Positions 53,026 through 61,730 of a stretch of 64,000 nt of DNA are shown piece by piece. Within the stretch, counting starts at the first letter, position 1, and each line of letters opens with the position of its first letter. The stretch is from positions 3,782,001-3,846,000 of the forward strand of contig CP013997.1 in assembly GCA_001534745.1 (NCBI GenBank). The letters run 5' to 3'. The position numbers were made by a program, and so were the translations under genes. This DNA comes from Pseudomonas monteilii (GTDB taxonomy: Bacteria > Pseudomonadota > Gammaproteobacteria > Pseudomonadales > Pseudomonadaceae). The notes beneath the pieces were generated by a model that saw nothing but the letters and a program-made list of their open reading frames with translations, ran no database searches and was not told the origin of the DNA.

Positions 53026-53739
53026 ATGCACCTGTCCCGTCGCGGCACCGCCTTGATCCTGTCGTGTGGCCTGCTGGCCAGCCTGCCTGCCCTGGCCGAG
53101 GACGCGCCCCGCTACAACCAGATTTCCCTGCGCGCCGAGGTCAGCAAGGACGTACCACGCGACCTGATGGTCGTCACCCTGTACAGCGAAGCCCAGGACA
53201 CCGACCCTGGCAAGCTGGCCAAGGGCATCACCGAGACCCTGAACAAGGCCCTGCAGCAGGCGCGCCAGGTCAAGGACGTGAAGGTCAGCCAGGGCAGCCG
53301 CAACAGCTACCCGGTCTATGACGACAAGGGCCAGAAGATCACTGGCTGGCGCGAACGTGGCGAGCTGCGTCTGGAAAGCGCCGACTTCCCGGCCCTGTCC
53401 AAGCTGACCGGTGAACTGCTGCAGGACCTGAAGATGGGCGGCATGGACTTCTCCATCGCACCGGCCACGCGCAAGGGCAATGAGGACCAACTGCTCAAGG
53501 ATGCGGTCGCCGCCTTCAAGGCCCGCGCCCAGATGGCCACCGAAGCGCTGGGCGGTACCGGCTACAAGATCGTCAACATGAACCTGAACAGCAGCGGGTA
53601 TCCGCAACCCTATCTGCGCAGCGCACCGATGGCCATGAAAGCCATGGCAGCCGATTCGACCGCCACCCCCGACGTGGAGGCGGGCACCAGCGAAGTGAAC
53701 ATGACGGCCGAAGGGACCATCGAAGTGCAGGTACCCTGA
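53026..53739 (+). CDS. periplasmic SIMPL/DUF541-domain protein
   Basis: The 237-residue precursor has a signal peptide (SRRGTALILSCGLLASLPALA, cleaved after ALA). The mature part holds a SIMPL (DUF541) domain with repeated alternating segments, including ISLRAEVSKDVPRDLMVVTL and FKARAQMATEALGGTGYKIV. Family members such as E. coli YggE are oxidative-stress linked, but the biochemical role is not settled. AGGAG precedes the ATG. It is divergent from roxS and is followed by an intrinsic terminator. Confidence 0.9.
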   Translation: MHLSRRGTALILSCGLLASLPALAEDAPRYNQISLRAEVSKDVPRDLMVVTLYSEAQDTDPGKLAKGITETLNKALQQARQVKDVKVSQGSRNSYPVYDDKGQKITGWRERGELRLESADFPALSKLTGELLQDLKMGGMDFSIAPATRKGNEDQLLKDAVAAFKARAQMATEALGGTGYKIVNMNLNSSGYPQPYLRSAPMAMKAMAADSTATPDVEAGTSEVNMTAEGTIEVQVP

Positions 53740-53798
53740 CGCTTCAGCACAGAAGGAAGCGCAACCGACCCAAGAGGGCGTTATTTCTTCTGAAAAAC

Positions 53799-53847
53799 AG
53801 GAGATTTCTCTATTCATATAGGAAATCTCCTATTGCCTTTTTTATTT
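53799..53847 (+). terminator. intrinsic terminator after the SIMPL gene
   Basis: AGGAGATTTC (53799-53808) pairs with GAAATCTCCT (53822-53831), and CCTTTTTT follows within a few bases. It lies 59 nt after the stop. Just beyond is the 14-bp palindrome TTATTTCGAAATAA (53842-53855), all within an AT-rich patch. Confidence 0.75.
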
Positions 53848-54053
53848 CGAAATAACTTTAAAAGGCTGCGTTCTGCAGCAAATCGGTTATCAACAGGCGG
53901 CAACTTTCATGAATGCGACATTCACTTGCATTCAAGTTCCCAACTGTCCCCTTCTGCGCGTTCCGCCGGTTGCGTTCTCGATGACCCTTGTCCAAGTATG
54001 GAAAAACCGGTGCTTGAACCGGTCCTCCCGACTATGACAAGAACGAGGCCTTC
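53842..54053 (+). promoter_or_regulatory. upstream region of the dpp operon
   Basis: This region follows the SIMPL terminator. It starts AT-rich with TTATTTCGAAATAA, a perfect 14-bp palindrome, and includes two ACCGGT sites (54006-54011 and 54018-54023) 6 nt apart near dppA1. It presumably holds the operon promoter. No clear -35/-10 pair could be fixed. Confidence 0.4.
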
Positions 54054-55679
54054 ATGCTCAAACACGCCGTCATCCCGCTTCTGGTCGGCGCCAGCCTGCT
54101 CGCTGGTGCTTCCTCGGTGCAGGCTGCTACCAACCTGGTGTTCTGCTCCGAGGGCAGCCCTGCCGGGTTCGACCCCGGGCAATACACCACCGGAACCGAC
54201 TTCGATGCCTCGGCCGAGCCCCTGTTCAACCGCCTGACCCATTTCGAGCGCGGCGGCACCGCCGTGATTCCGGGCCTGGCGACCCGCTGGGAGGTCTCGG
54301 ACGATGGCCTGGTGTACACCTTCCACCTGCGCGAAGGCGTGAAGTTCCACACCACCGACTACTTCACCCCGACCCGTGACTTCGACGCCGACGACGTGCT
54401 GTTCACCTTCAACCGCATGCTCGACAAGCAGCATCCGTTCCGCAAGGCCTACCCCACCGAGTTCCCCTACTTCACCGACATGGGGATGGACAAGAACATC
54501 GCCAAGCTCGAGAAGCTCGATGCCCATACGGTCCGCTTCACCCTCGCCCAGGTCGATGCCGCCTTCATCCAGAACCTGGCCATGAGCTTCGCCTCGATCC
54601 AGTCCGCCGAATACGCGCAACGCCTGCTCGACGAAGGCCGGCCGGCCGACATCAACCAGAAGCCGATCGGCACCGGCCCGTTCGTGTTCAGCCGTTACCA
54701 GAAGGATTCGACCATCCGCTACAAGGGCAACACGCAGTACTGGAAGCCCGAGGACGTGAAGCTGGACAACCTGATCTTCGCCATCACCACCGATGCCTCG
54801 GTGCGCATGCAGAAGCTGAAGAAGGGCGAGTGCCAGGTCACTTTGTTCCCGCGGCCTGCCGACATCGAGCCGCTCAAGGCCGACAAGAGCCTGCAGATGC
54901 CGCACCAGGCAGGCTTCAACCTGGGCTACATCGCCTACAACGTGATGGACAAGGTCAAGGGCAGCAACGAACCCAATCCCCTGGCCAAGCTGGAAGTCCG
55001 CCAGGCGCTGGACATGGCCGTGGACAAGCAGAAGATCATCGAGTCGGTCTACCAGGGTGCCGGCCAGTCGGCGGTCAATGCCATGCCACCGACCCAGTGG
55101 TCCTATGACGACAGCATCAAGGGGACGCCGTACGACCCCGAGAAAGCCAAGGCCCTGCTCAAGGAGGCCGGCATCAAGGAAGGGACCGAAATCACCCTGT
55201 GGGCCATGCCGGTGCAGCGCCCGTACAACCCCAATGCCAGACTGATGGCCGAAATGCTTCAGTCCGACTGGGCCAAGATCGGGATCAAGGCCAAGATCGT
55301 CAGTTACGAATGGGGTGAGTACATCAAGCGCTCCAAGGGCGGAGAACAAGGCGCCATGCTGATCGGCTGGAGCGGCGACAACGGTGACCCGGACAACTGG
55401 TTGGGTACCCTGTACGGCTGCGATGCGATCAACGGCAACAACTTCTCGAAGTGGTGCTACAAGCCCTACGACGACCTGATCAAGCAAGCCAAGGCTACCT
55501 CCGACCAGGCCAAGCGTGTCGAGCTGTACCAGAAAGCCCAGCACATCCTCAAAGAACAGGTACCGATCACGCCGATCGCCCACTCCACGGTGTATCAGCC
55601 CATGAGCGCCAAGGTAGAGGGCTTCAAGATCAGCCCCTTCAGCCTCAACTCCTTCTACGGGGTCGGCATCCGCAAGTGA
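54054..55679 (+). CDS. dppA1: dipeptide ABC transporter substrate-binding protein (first DppA paralogue)
   Basis: This periplasmic family 5 binding protein captures peptides for DppBCDF. The 541-residue precursor has a signal peptide ending SSVQA. The mature start ATNLVFCSEGSPAGFDPGQY and the segments IGTGPFVFSRYQKDSTIRYK and MPVQRPYNPNARLMAEMLQ are typical. It is very similar to the next gene product and less similar to the third paralogue. Pseudomonads such as P. aeruginosa carry several DppA paralogues in one operon, which broaden substrate range. Two perfect hairpins follow its stop. Confidence 0.92.
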   Translation: MLKHAVIPLLVGASLLAGASSVQAATNLVFCSEGSPAGFDPGQYTTGTDFDASAEPLFNRLTHFERGGTAVIPGLATRWEVSDDGLVYTFHLREGVKFHTTDYFTPTRDFDADDVLFTFNRMLDKQHPFRKAYPTEFPYFTDMGMDKNIAKLEKLDAHTVRFTLAQVDAAFIQNLAMSFASIQSAEYAQRLLDEGRPADINQKPIGTGPFVFSRYQKDSTIRYKGNTQYWKPEDVKLDNLIFAITTDASVRMQKLKKGECQVTLFPRPADIEPLKADKSLQMPHQAGFNLGYIAYNVMDKVKGSNEPNPLAKLEVRQALDMAVDKQKIIESVYQGAGQSAVNAMPPTQWSYDDSIKGTPYDPEKAKALLKEAGIKEGTEITLWAMPVQRPYNPNARLMAEMLQSDWAKIGIKAKIVSYEWGEYIKRSKGGEQGAMLIGWSGDNGDPDNWLGTLYGCDAINGNNFSKWCYKPYDDLIKQAKATSDQAKRVELYQKAQHILKEQVPITPIAHSTVYQPMSAKVEGFKISPFSLNSFYGVGIRK

Positions 55680-55687
55680 CGCATGGC

Positions 55688-55714
55688 GGGGCCTGACCGC
55701 ACCTGGCAGGCCCC
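55688..55714 (+). repeat. hairpin after dppA1 (first)
   Basis: GGGGCCTG (55688-55695) pairs with CAGGCCCC (55707-55714) over an 11-nt loop, 9 nt after the dppA1 stop. No T-tract. Confidence 0.5.
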
Positions 55715-55784
55715 ATCAAGGCAACGTCCCAACACAGCTTGGGAAATTTCCCTGACAGAAAAGGCAACGGACTCTACCTCCGCC

Positions 55785-55809
55785 TTCCTGACGTCCCTAA
55801 CGTCAGGAA
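55785..55809 (+). repeat. hairpin after dppA1 (second, perfect 10-bp stem)
   Basis: TTCCTGACGT (55785-55794) and ACGTCAGGAA (55800-55809) pair perfectly around CCCTA, between dppA1 and dppA2. With the previous hairpin it may stop part of the transcription or shield the dppA1 message from decay. Confidence 0.55.
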
Positions 55810-55872
55810 CGGCCCTCTGCTGCCGCGCGTTGGCCAGCCCGCTGCTCCGAACCGACAAGGAGGACCTTCACC

Positions 55873-57465
55873 ATGCACCTTCGCCCCCTCGCAGGCTGCC
55901 TGCTCGGCCTGACCCTGCTGATCCATGCGTCGACCAGCCAGGCTCGCACGCTGGTGTTCTGTTCCGAAGGCAGCCCTGCCGGTTTCGACACCGCGCAGCA
56001 CACGACGGCCACCGACAATGACGCGGCCCAACCGATCTACAACCGCCTGGTGGAGTTCGAGCGCGGCGGCACTGCGGTCGAGCCCGCGCTGGCCCGACGC
56101 TGGGAGGTGTCGCCCGACGGCCTGCGCTACACCTTCCACCTGCGCGACGACGTGCACTGGCACACGACGCCCTACTTCACGCCCAGCCGACCGTTCGACG
56201 CCGACGACGTGCTGTTCACCTTCGAGCGCATGCGGGACAGACAGCACCCCTTCCGCCAGGCCTACCCCACGGAATTTCCGTATTTCGTCAGCATGGGCCT
56301 GGACCGCAACATCGCCCGCGTCGAGAAGACCGGCCCGCACACGGTGGTGTTCACTCTGGCCCAAGTCGATGCGGCCTTCCTGCAGAACCTGGCCATGAGC
56401 TTCGCCTCGATCCTGTCGGCCGAATACGCCGACCAGTTGCTGCGCACGGGCCGCCCCAGCGACCTCAACCACAAGCCGATCGGCACGGGGCCATTCGTCT
56501 TCCAGCGCTACCAGAAGGATGCGCAGGTTCGCTACGTGGCCAACCCCCGCTACTGGAAAGCCGGGCAAGGCAATGTCGACAAGCTGGTGTTCTCGATCAA
56601 CGTCGACCCGGCGGTGCGGCTGCAGAAACTCAAGCGCAACGAGTGCCAGGTCACGCTCAACCCACGCCCGGCGGACCTACCGTCGCTCGAGCAGGCCCCA
56701 GGGGTGACGGTGATGACGGCGCCAGGCTTCAACCTCGGTTTTCTGGCCTACAACACCCAGCGTGCGCCGTTCGACCAGGTGCAGGTACGCCAGGCCCTGG
56801 ACATGGCCGTCAACAAGCAGGCGATCATCGACGCCGTGTTCCAGGAGGCAGGCCAGGTGGCGGTCAATGCCATGCCGCCGACCCAGTGGTCCTACGACGC
56901 CAGCCTCCAGGATGCACCCTACGACCCGGACCGGGCCAAGGTGCTGCTCGAACAGGCCGGGATCACACCGGACCGCGAATTCACCCTGTGGGCCATGCCC
57001 GTGCAGCGCCCCTACAACCCCAACGCCCGGCTGATGGCCGAAATGCTCCAGGCCGACTGGGCCAAGGTCGGGCTCAAAGTACGCATCGTCAGCTACGAAT
57101 GGGGCGAGTACGTCAAACGGCTGAAGAACGGCGAGCACGACATCGCGCTGATCGGCTGGACGGGTGACAACGGCGATCCGGACAACTGGCTGGGCACGCT
57201 CTTCGGCTGCGCGGCCGTCGGCGGCAACAACTATGCCCGCTGGTGCGATGCCGAGTACGACGCGCTGATCACCCAGGCGCGCAGCGTCACCGAGCGGACG
57301 CAACGCACGCCGCTCTACCAGCAGGCCCAACGGCTGCTCAAGCAGCACGTGCCGATCACGCCCATCGCCCATTCCACGGTTCATCAACCCCTCAGTACCC
57401 GGGTCAAGGGGTTCAAGGTCAGCCCGTTCGGGCGCAACGATTTCTTCGCCGTCGACCTCGAGTAA
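55873..57465 (+). CDS. dppA2: dipeptide ABC transporter substrate-binding protein (second DppA paralogue)
   Basis: A second family 5 peptide-binding protein, 530 residues, with a signal peptide ending STSQA and mature start RTLVFCSEGSPAGFDTAQHT. It follows the dppA1 product closely throughout, for example ALDMAVNKQAIIDAVFQEAG and WLGTLFGCAAVGGNNYARWC, so the pair arose by duplication. GGAGG lies about 10 nt upstream of the ATG. The OprD-type porin gene follows after 141 nt, with another small hairpin between. Confidence 0.92.
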   Translation: MHLRPLAGCLLGLTLLIHASTSQARTLVFCSEGSPAGFDTAQHTTATDNDAAQPIYNRLVEFERGGTAVEPALARRWEVSPDGLRYTFHLRDDVHWHTTPYFTPSRPFDADDVLFTFERMRDRQHPFRQAYPTEFPYFVSMGLDRNIARVEKTGPHTVVFTLAQVDAAFLQNLAMSFASILSAEYADQLLRTGRPSDLNHKPIGTGPFVFQRYQKDAQVRYVANPRYWKAGQGNVDKLVFSINVDPAVRLQKLKRNECQVTLNPRPADLPSLEQAPGVTVMTAPGFNLGFLAYNTQRAPFDQVQVRQALDMAVNKQAIIDAVFQEAGQVAVNAMPPTQWSYDASLQDAPYDPDRAKVLLEQAGITPDREFTLWAMPVQRPYNPNARLMAEMLQADWAKVGLKVRIVSYEWGEYVKRLKNGEHDIALIGWTGDNGDPDNWLGTLFGCAAVGGNNYARWCDAEYDALITQARSVTERTQRTPLYQQAQRLLKQHVPITPIAHSTVHQPLSTRVKGFKVSPFGRNDFFAVDLE

Positions 57466-57557
57466 AGCCTTTTTCGTCAAGGGGGCCACAGGGCCTCCAC
57501 GGGGAAGGTGCGTCCTGGGGAGGGCGCCGTCGACGGCATGGCTTCACCGCAGCACAC

Positions 57558-57575
57558 CCGGCCTGCATGGGCCGG
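57558..57575 (+). repeat. hairpin between dppA2 and the porin gene
   Basis: CCGGCC (57558-57563) pairs with GGCCGG (57570-57575) around TGCATG. A palindrome, GCCGTCGACGGC, precedes it at about 57526-57537. Confidence 0.4.
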
Positions 57576-57606
57576 ACATAACGAGAACCACCAAGGAGCT
57601 TCGAAC

Positions 57607-58980
57607 ATGAGACATTCCCTACCCGTCGTGGCGACGCTTTGCCTGGGCGTCTGCCTCGGCCAGGCCCAGGCGAACGACAGCGCCGTCTTCCCCCTCGAGC
57701 GCAAGGCCGACAGCGCGCAAGCGGGCGCCGAAGGCTTTTTCGAGGGCCAGCACCTGTCCGGCACCACACGCAACTGGTACGCCCGTGAGCATTCGACGCG
57801 CGGTGCGCTATGGCGCTACACGGCAGGCGATGGCAGCCGCCGGGAGACCCACTCGCGCACCAACTGGGTCCAGGGCACCGTGCTGGACTACGGCTCGGGC
57901 TTCACGCAGGGCACCGTCGGGATCGCGGTCGAGGCGGCGCTGTACAACGCCGTGGCGCTGGAGCGCGGACGCGCCAAGGTCACCGGCCCCAACAACCGCA
58001 CGCTGACGCACCGCGACGGCGAGGTAGTGGACCAATGGAGCAAGGCGGGTCTTGCCAACGTCAAGGCACGGATTTCCAACACCACGCTGACTGCCGGGCG
58101 ACAGGCGATCGACACGCCGGTGCTGGCCACGATCGGCAACCGTGCCCTGCCGTCGAGCTTCCAGGGGGTCAGCCTCAACAGCAGCGAGTTCGAGCAGTTG
58201 TCCTTCGAGCTGGGCACCTTCGACCGGGTCTCGCCGCGTACCGAGCAAGGCCTGCGCGGTTTCCGCAGCGAATACGCCGCGATCGGCGTCGAAACCGATC
58301 GGGTCAGCCTGTTTGGCGTCAACTACCGCCCCACTGCCGCGCTGAGCACCAGCCTGTTCGCCGCCAAGGTCGAGGACTTCTGGAACCAGTACTACTTCGA
58401 CGCCAGCCATGCGCTCACCGATGGCGACGACTGGAGTCTGGTCACCACCTTGAAGTATTACAAGACGGTCGACGAAGGGCGCCGCGTCCTGGGGCCGATC
58501 GACAATGACACCTACAGCCTGGACTTCTCGCTGGCCTACCAGGCGCATACCTTCGGCCTGGCCTGGCAGCAGGTGCTGGGCGACGAATACTTCGACTACC
58601 TGAACGAAACCAACGGCATCTACCTGGCCAACTCGCTGTTCTCCGACTACAACGGGCCGAACGAGAAGTCGCTGCAGTTCTCCTATGTCCTGGACCTGGC
58701 TCCGTACGGCGTGCCCGGGCTCAAGCTCAATGCCTATACCGCACGCGGCTGGGGCATCGACGGCACGCATTACAAGGGCACCGGCTACGATGTCAGGGGC
58801 ATGGACGGCGAGCACCACACCGAGTGGAGCGTGGGCGCTACCTATGCCGTGCAATCGGGCGCACTGAAGAACACCACGGTGCGTGCCACCTACACCGCCC
58901 ACCGCGCCAGCCGAGGCCAGGCCGATGGCAGCCTCGACGAGTTCCGTCTGGTCACGACGGTGCCGTTCGACATCCTGTGA
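57607..58980 (+). CDS. opdP: OprD-family outer-membrane porin (OpdP/OccD type)
   Basis: OprD-family porins are 18-stranded barrels for amino acids and peptides; OpdP of P. aeruginosa takes up glycine-glutamate and is encoded among dpp genes. The 457-residue precursor has a signal peptide ending AQAN-adjacent and mature part beginning DSAVFPLERKADSAQAGAEG. Typical barrel segments include NWYAREHSTRGALWRYTAGD, ETHSRTNWVQGTVLDYGSGF and a terminal VTTVPFDIL ending in a hydrophobic residue. Position in the dpp operon supports a role in peptide entry. The symbol is inferred from context. Confidence 0.88.
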   Translation: MRHSLPVVATLCLGVCLGQAQANDSAVFPLERKADSAQAGAEGFFEGQHLSGTTRNWYAREHSTRGALWRYTAGDGSRRETHSRTNWVQGTVLDYGSGFTQGTVGIAVEAALYNAVALERGRAKVTGPNNRTLTHRDGEVVDQWSKAGLANVKARISNTTLTAGRQAIDTPVLATIGNRALPSSFQGVSLNSSEFEQLSFELGTFDRVSPRTEQGLRGFRSEYAAIGVETDRVSLFGVNYRPTAALSTSLFAAKVEDFWNQYYFDASHALTDGDDWSLVTTLKYYKTVDEGRRVLGPIDNDTYSLDFSLAYQAHTFGLAWQQVLGDEYFDYLNETNGIYLANSLFSDYNGPNEKSLQFSYVLDLAPYGVPGLKLNAYTARGWGIDGTHYKGTGYDVRGMDGEHHTEWSVGATYAVQSGALKNTTVRATYTAHRASRGQADGSLDEFRLVTTVPFDIL

Positions 58981-58985
58981 GCACG

Positions 58986-59017
58986 GGCCGTCGCGCGACG
59001 TTTGCCGCGTGACGGCC
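58986..59017 (+). repeat. inverted repeat between the porin gene and dppA3
   Basis: GGCCGTC (58986-58992) and GACGGCC (59011-59017) can pair around an 18-nt loop, 6 nt after the opdP stop. Confidence 0.4.
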
Positions 59018-59046
59018 ATGCCCCATCCTTCACCGCAGGAGGTTTC

Positions 59047-60642
59047 ATGAATGCATGCATGCGCCGGATCGTTCTGGCGACCGTAGCCCTGGGCATGGCC
59101 GGCAGCCTGGCCGCCAAGCCCTTGGTGGTCTGCACCGAGGCCAGCCCGGAAGGGTTCGACATGGTCCAGTACACGACGGCGGTCACTGCCGACGCCGTGG
59201 CGGAGACACTCTTCGATCGTCTGGTCAGGTTCGCGCCCGGCACCACCGAGATCGAGCCCGCACTCGCCGAGCGCTGGGACATCAGCCCCGATGGGCTCAC
59301 CTATACGTTCCATCTGCGCCGTGGCGTGGCCTTCCACCGGACCGACTACTTCAGCCCGACCCGCGAACTCGAGGCCGACGATGTGCTGTGGAGTTTCAGG
59401 CGCCAGCTCGACCCCGCTCATCCCTGGCATGACAAGACCAGCGTCGGCTATCCCTATTTCGAAAGCATGGCGCTGCGTGACCTGATCCGCTCGGTGGAGA
59501 AGACCGATGCCCATACGGTGGTGTTCACCCTGAACCGGCCCGATGCGCCCTTCCTGCGCAACCTGGCCATGGCCTTCGCCTCGATCTACTCGGCCGAATA
59601 CGCCGACCAGCTGCTGGCCGCTGGTCAGACCCAGGCGCTCAATAGCAAGCCGATCGGCACCGGGCCGTTCATCTTCCAGCGCTACAACAAGGACGCCCAG
59701 GTCCGCTACAAGCCCAACCCCGCGTACTTCCGGGGCAAGCCACCGGCCGACGCGCTGATCTTCGCCATCACCCCGGACAACAACGTGCGCCTGCAAAAGC
59801 TGCGTGCCAACGAATGCCAGATCGCGCTGCACCCCAAGCCGGACGACGTCCCGGCGATCAAGGCCGACCCCTTGCTCAAGGTCGCCGAGAACGACGCGCT
59901 GGTCACCGGCTACATCGCCCTCAACACCCAGCATCGCTACCTGAACGACGTGCGCGTACGCCGCGCGTTGAACCTGGCCTTCGACCGCCAACGCCACGTC
60001 GCGCAACTGTTCGGCCAGGGCAACGCCCAGGTGGCGGTCAACCCCTACCCCGCCAGCATGCTGGGCTACAACACCGACAACCGCAGCCCGGCCTACGATC
60101 CGGCCGCCGCCCGGGCCCTGCTCGCACAGGCTGGGGTGCCGGAAGGTACGACCTTCACGCTGTTCACCCGCAACGGCGGTGGTCCGACCAACCCCAATCC
60201 CCGGTTGTCCGCCGAAATGCTCCAGGCCGATCTGGCCAAAGTCGGGTTGAAGCTCGACATCCGGGTGATGGAGTGGGCCGAGATGCTGCGTCGTGCCAAG
60301 CGCGGCGAGGCCGACCTGGTGGCCACGGGCTGGGCCAGCGACAACGGGGATCCGGACAATTTCCTCAGCCCGCTGCTCAGCTGCGACGCGGCCGCGTCCG
60401 GGGAGAACTACGCACGCTGGTGCGACAGCCGATTCCAGGCGCTGATCAGCCGCGCGCGTCAGGTAAGCAACGAACAGGAGCGGGCGACACTCTATAGCCA
60501 GGCCCTGGCGGTGTACGATGCGCAACAGCCGTGGCTGGCGGTGGCGCACCCCCGGGTATTCGTCGCCATGCGCGCCAACGTGCAGGGCTATCAGGTCAAC
60601 CCGCTGACCAGCAACAACTTCGCCACTACCCTGGTGGAGTAG
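59047..60642 (+). CDS. dppA3: dipeptide ABC transporter substrate-binding protein (third DppA paralogue)
   Basis: The third family 5 binding protein, 531 residues, with a signal peptide ending GSLAA and mature start KPLVVCTEASPEGFDMVQYT. It has diverged from the other two: WSFRRQLDPAHPWHDKTSVG and FNRPDAPFLRNLAMAFASIY-like segments are recognisable but the middle differs. The AGGAGG 6 nt upstream fixes the ATG at 59047. It is next to the transporter core dppBCDF, after a 9-bp hairpin. Confidence 0.92.
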   Translation: MNACMRRIVLATVALGMAGSLAAKPLVVCTEASPEGFDMVQYTTAVTADAVAETLFDRLVRFAPGTTEIEPALAERWDISPDGLTYTFHLRRGVAFHRTDYFSPTRELEADDVLWSFRRQLDPAHPWHDKTSVGYPYFESMALRDLIRSVEKTDAHTVVFTLNRPDAPFLRNLAMAFASIYSAEYADQLLAAGQTQALNSKPIGTGPFIFQRYNKDAQVRYKPNPAYFRGKPPADALIFAITPDNNVRLQKLRANECQIALHPKPDDVPAIKADPLLKVAENDALVTGYIALNTQHRYLNDVRVRRALNLAFDRQRHVAQLFGQGNAQVAVNPYPASMLGYNTDNRSPAYDPAAARALLAQAGVPEGTTFTLFTRNGGGPTNPNPRLSAEMLQADLAKVGLKLDIRVMEWAEMLRRAKRGEADLVATGWASDNGDPDNFLSPLLSCDAAASGENYARWCDSRFQALISRARQVSNEQERATLYSQALAVYDAQQPWLAVAHPRVFVAMRANVQGYQVNPLTSNNFATTLVE

Positions 60643-60653
60643 AACAATCACGA

Positions 60654-60676
60654 CCGTCGGCTCACGAAGCCGACGG
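60654..60676 (+). repeat. hairpin between dppA3 and dppB
   Basis: CCGTCGGCT (60654-60662) pairs perfectly with AGCCGACGG (60668-60676) around CACGA. It separates the binding-protein gene from the membrane subunits, where such structures often lower downstream expression. Confidence 0.55.
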
Positions 60677-60710
60677 CACCGCCTGACCGCTGATGAGGTG
60701 ACGTGCGACC

Positions 60711-61721
60711 ATGTTGAGTTTTATTGCCCGACGCATCGGGCTGCTGATTCCGACCTTCTTCGGCATCACGCTGCTGACCTTCGCCCTCATACGGCTGATT
60801 CCGGGCGACCCGGTGGAAGTGATGATGGGCGAGCGCCGGGTCGACCCGCAGATGCATGCCGAAGCCATGCAGCGCCTGGGCCTGGACAAGCCCCTGCCCG
60901 TCCAGTACCTGGACTACATCGGCAAGCTGGCCCACGGCGACCTGGGTGAGTCGCTGCGTACCCGCGAGAGCGTCTGGAGCGAGTTCACCACGCTGTTCCC
61001 GGCCACCCTGGAGCTGGCCCTGGCGGCCCTGCTGTTCGCGGCCGTGGTGGGGATCCTGGCCGGGGTGATCGCCGCGCTCAAGCGCGGTTCGCTGCTCGAC
61101 CACGGGGTGATGGGCATCTCGCTGGCCGGGTACTCCATGCCGATCTTCTGGTGGGGCCTGATCCTGATCATGTTCTTCTCGGTCAGCCTGGGCTGGACCC
61201 CAGTGTCCGGGCGCATCGACCTGCTCTACGACATCGAGCCCAAGACCGGGCTGATGCTGATCGACACCCTGCTCAGCGACGAGGAAGGCGCGTTCAAGGA
61301 CGCCGTGATGCACCTAATCCTGCCGGCGATCGTGCTGGGCACCATCCCCTTGGCGGTCATCGCCCGCATGACCCGCTCGTCGATGCTCGAGGTGCTGCGC
61401 GAGGACTACATCCGTACCGCACGCGCCAAGGGCCTGTCGCCCGCGCGCGTGGTGTTCATCCACGGCCTGCGCAACGCGCTGATTCCAGTGCTGACGGTGC
61501 TCGGCCTGCAAGTCGGCGCCTTGCTCGCCGGGGCCGTGCTGACCGAGACGATCTTCTCCTGGCCGGGTATCGGCAAGTGGCTGATCGAGGCCATCGGCGC
61601 ACGTGACTACCCCGTGGTACAGAACGGCATTCTGCTCATCGCCTGCCTGGTGATCCTGGTCAACTTCGTGGTGGACATCCTCTACGGGCTGGCCAACCCC
61701 CGCATCCGTCATCAGCGCTGA
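60711..61721 (+). CDS. dppB: dipeptide ABC transporter permease DppB
   Basis: DppB is one of the two permease subunits. The 336-residue protein starts MLSFIARRIGLLIPTFFGIT and has about six helices. The family segment AGVIAALKRGSLLDHGVMGI and the EAA loop ARMTRSSMLEVLREDYIRTARAKGLS, followed by HGLRNALIPVLTVLGLQVG, place it in the OppB/DppB group. dppC follows after 9 nt. Confidence 0.95.
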   Translation: MLSFIARRIGLLIPTFFGITLLTFALIRLIPGDPVEVMMGERRVDPQMHAEAMQRLGLDKPLPVQYLDYIGKLAHGDLGESLRTRESVWSEFTTLFPATLELALAALLFAAVVGILAGVIAALKRGSLLDHGVMGISLAGYSMPIFWWGLILIMFFSVSLGWTPVSGRIDLLYDIEPKTGLMLIDTLLSDEEGAFKDAVMHLILPAIVLGTIPLAVIARMTRSSMLEVLREDYIRTARAKGLSPARVVFIHGLRNALIPVLTVLGLQVGALLAGAVLTETIFSWPGIGKWLIEAIGARDYPVVQNGILLIACLVILVNFVVDILYGLANPRIRHQR

Positions 61722-61730
61722 GGCCCGATC

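Noticed and set aside
57808..60651. 947-codon minus-strand frame opposite opdP and dppA3
   Set aside because: It spans two real genes and their gap, has low-complexity Gly/Val/Gln composition, and lacks any recognised motif. It is a shadow.
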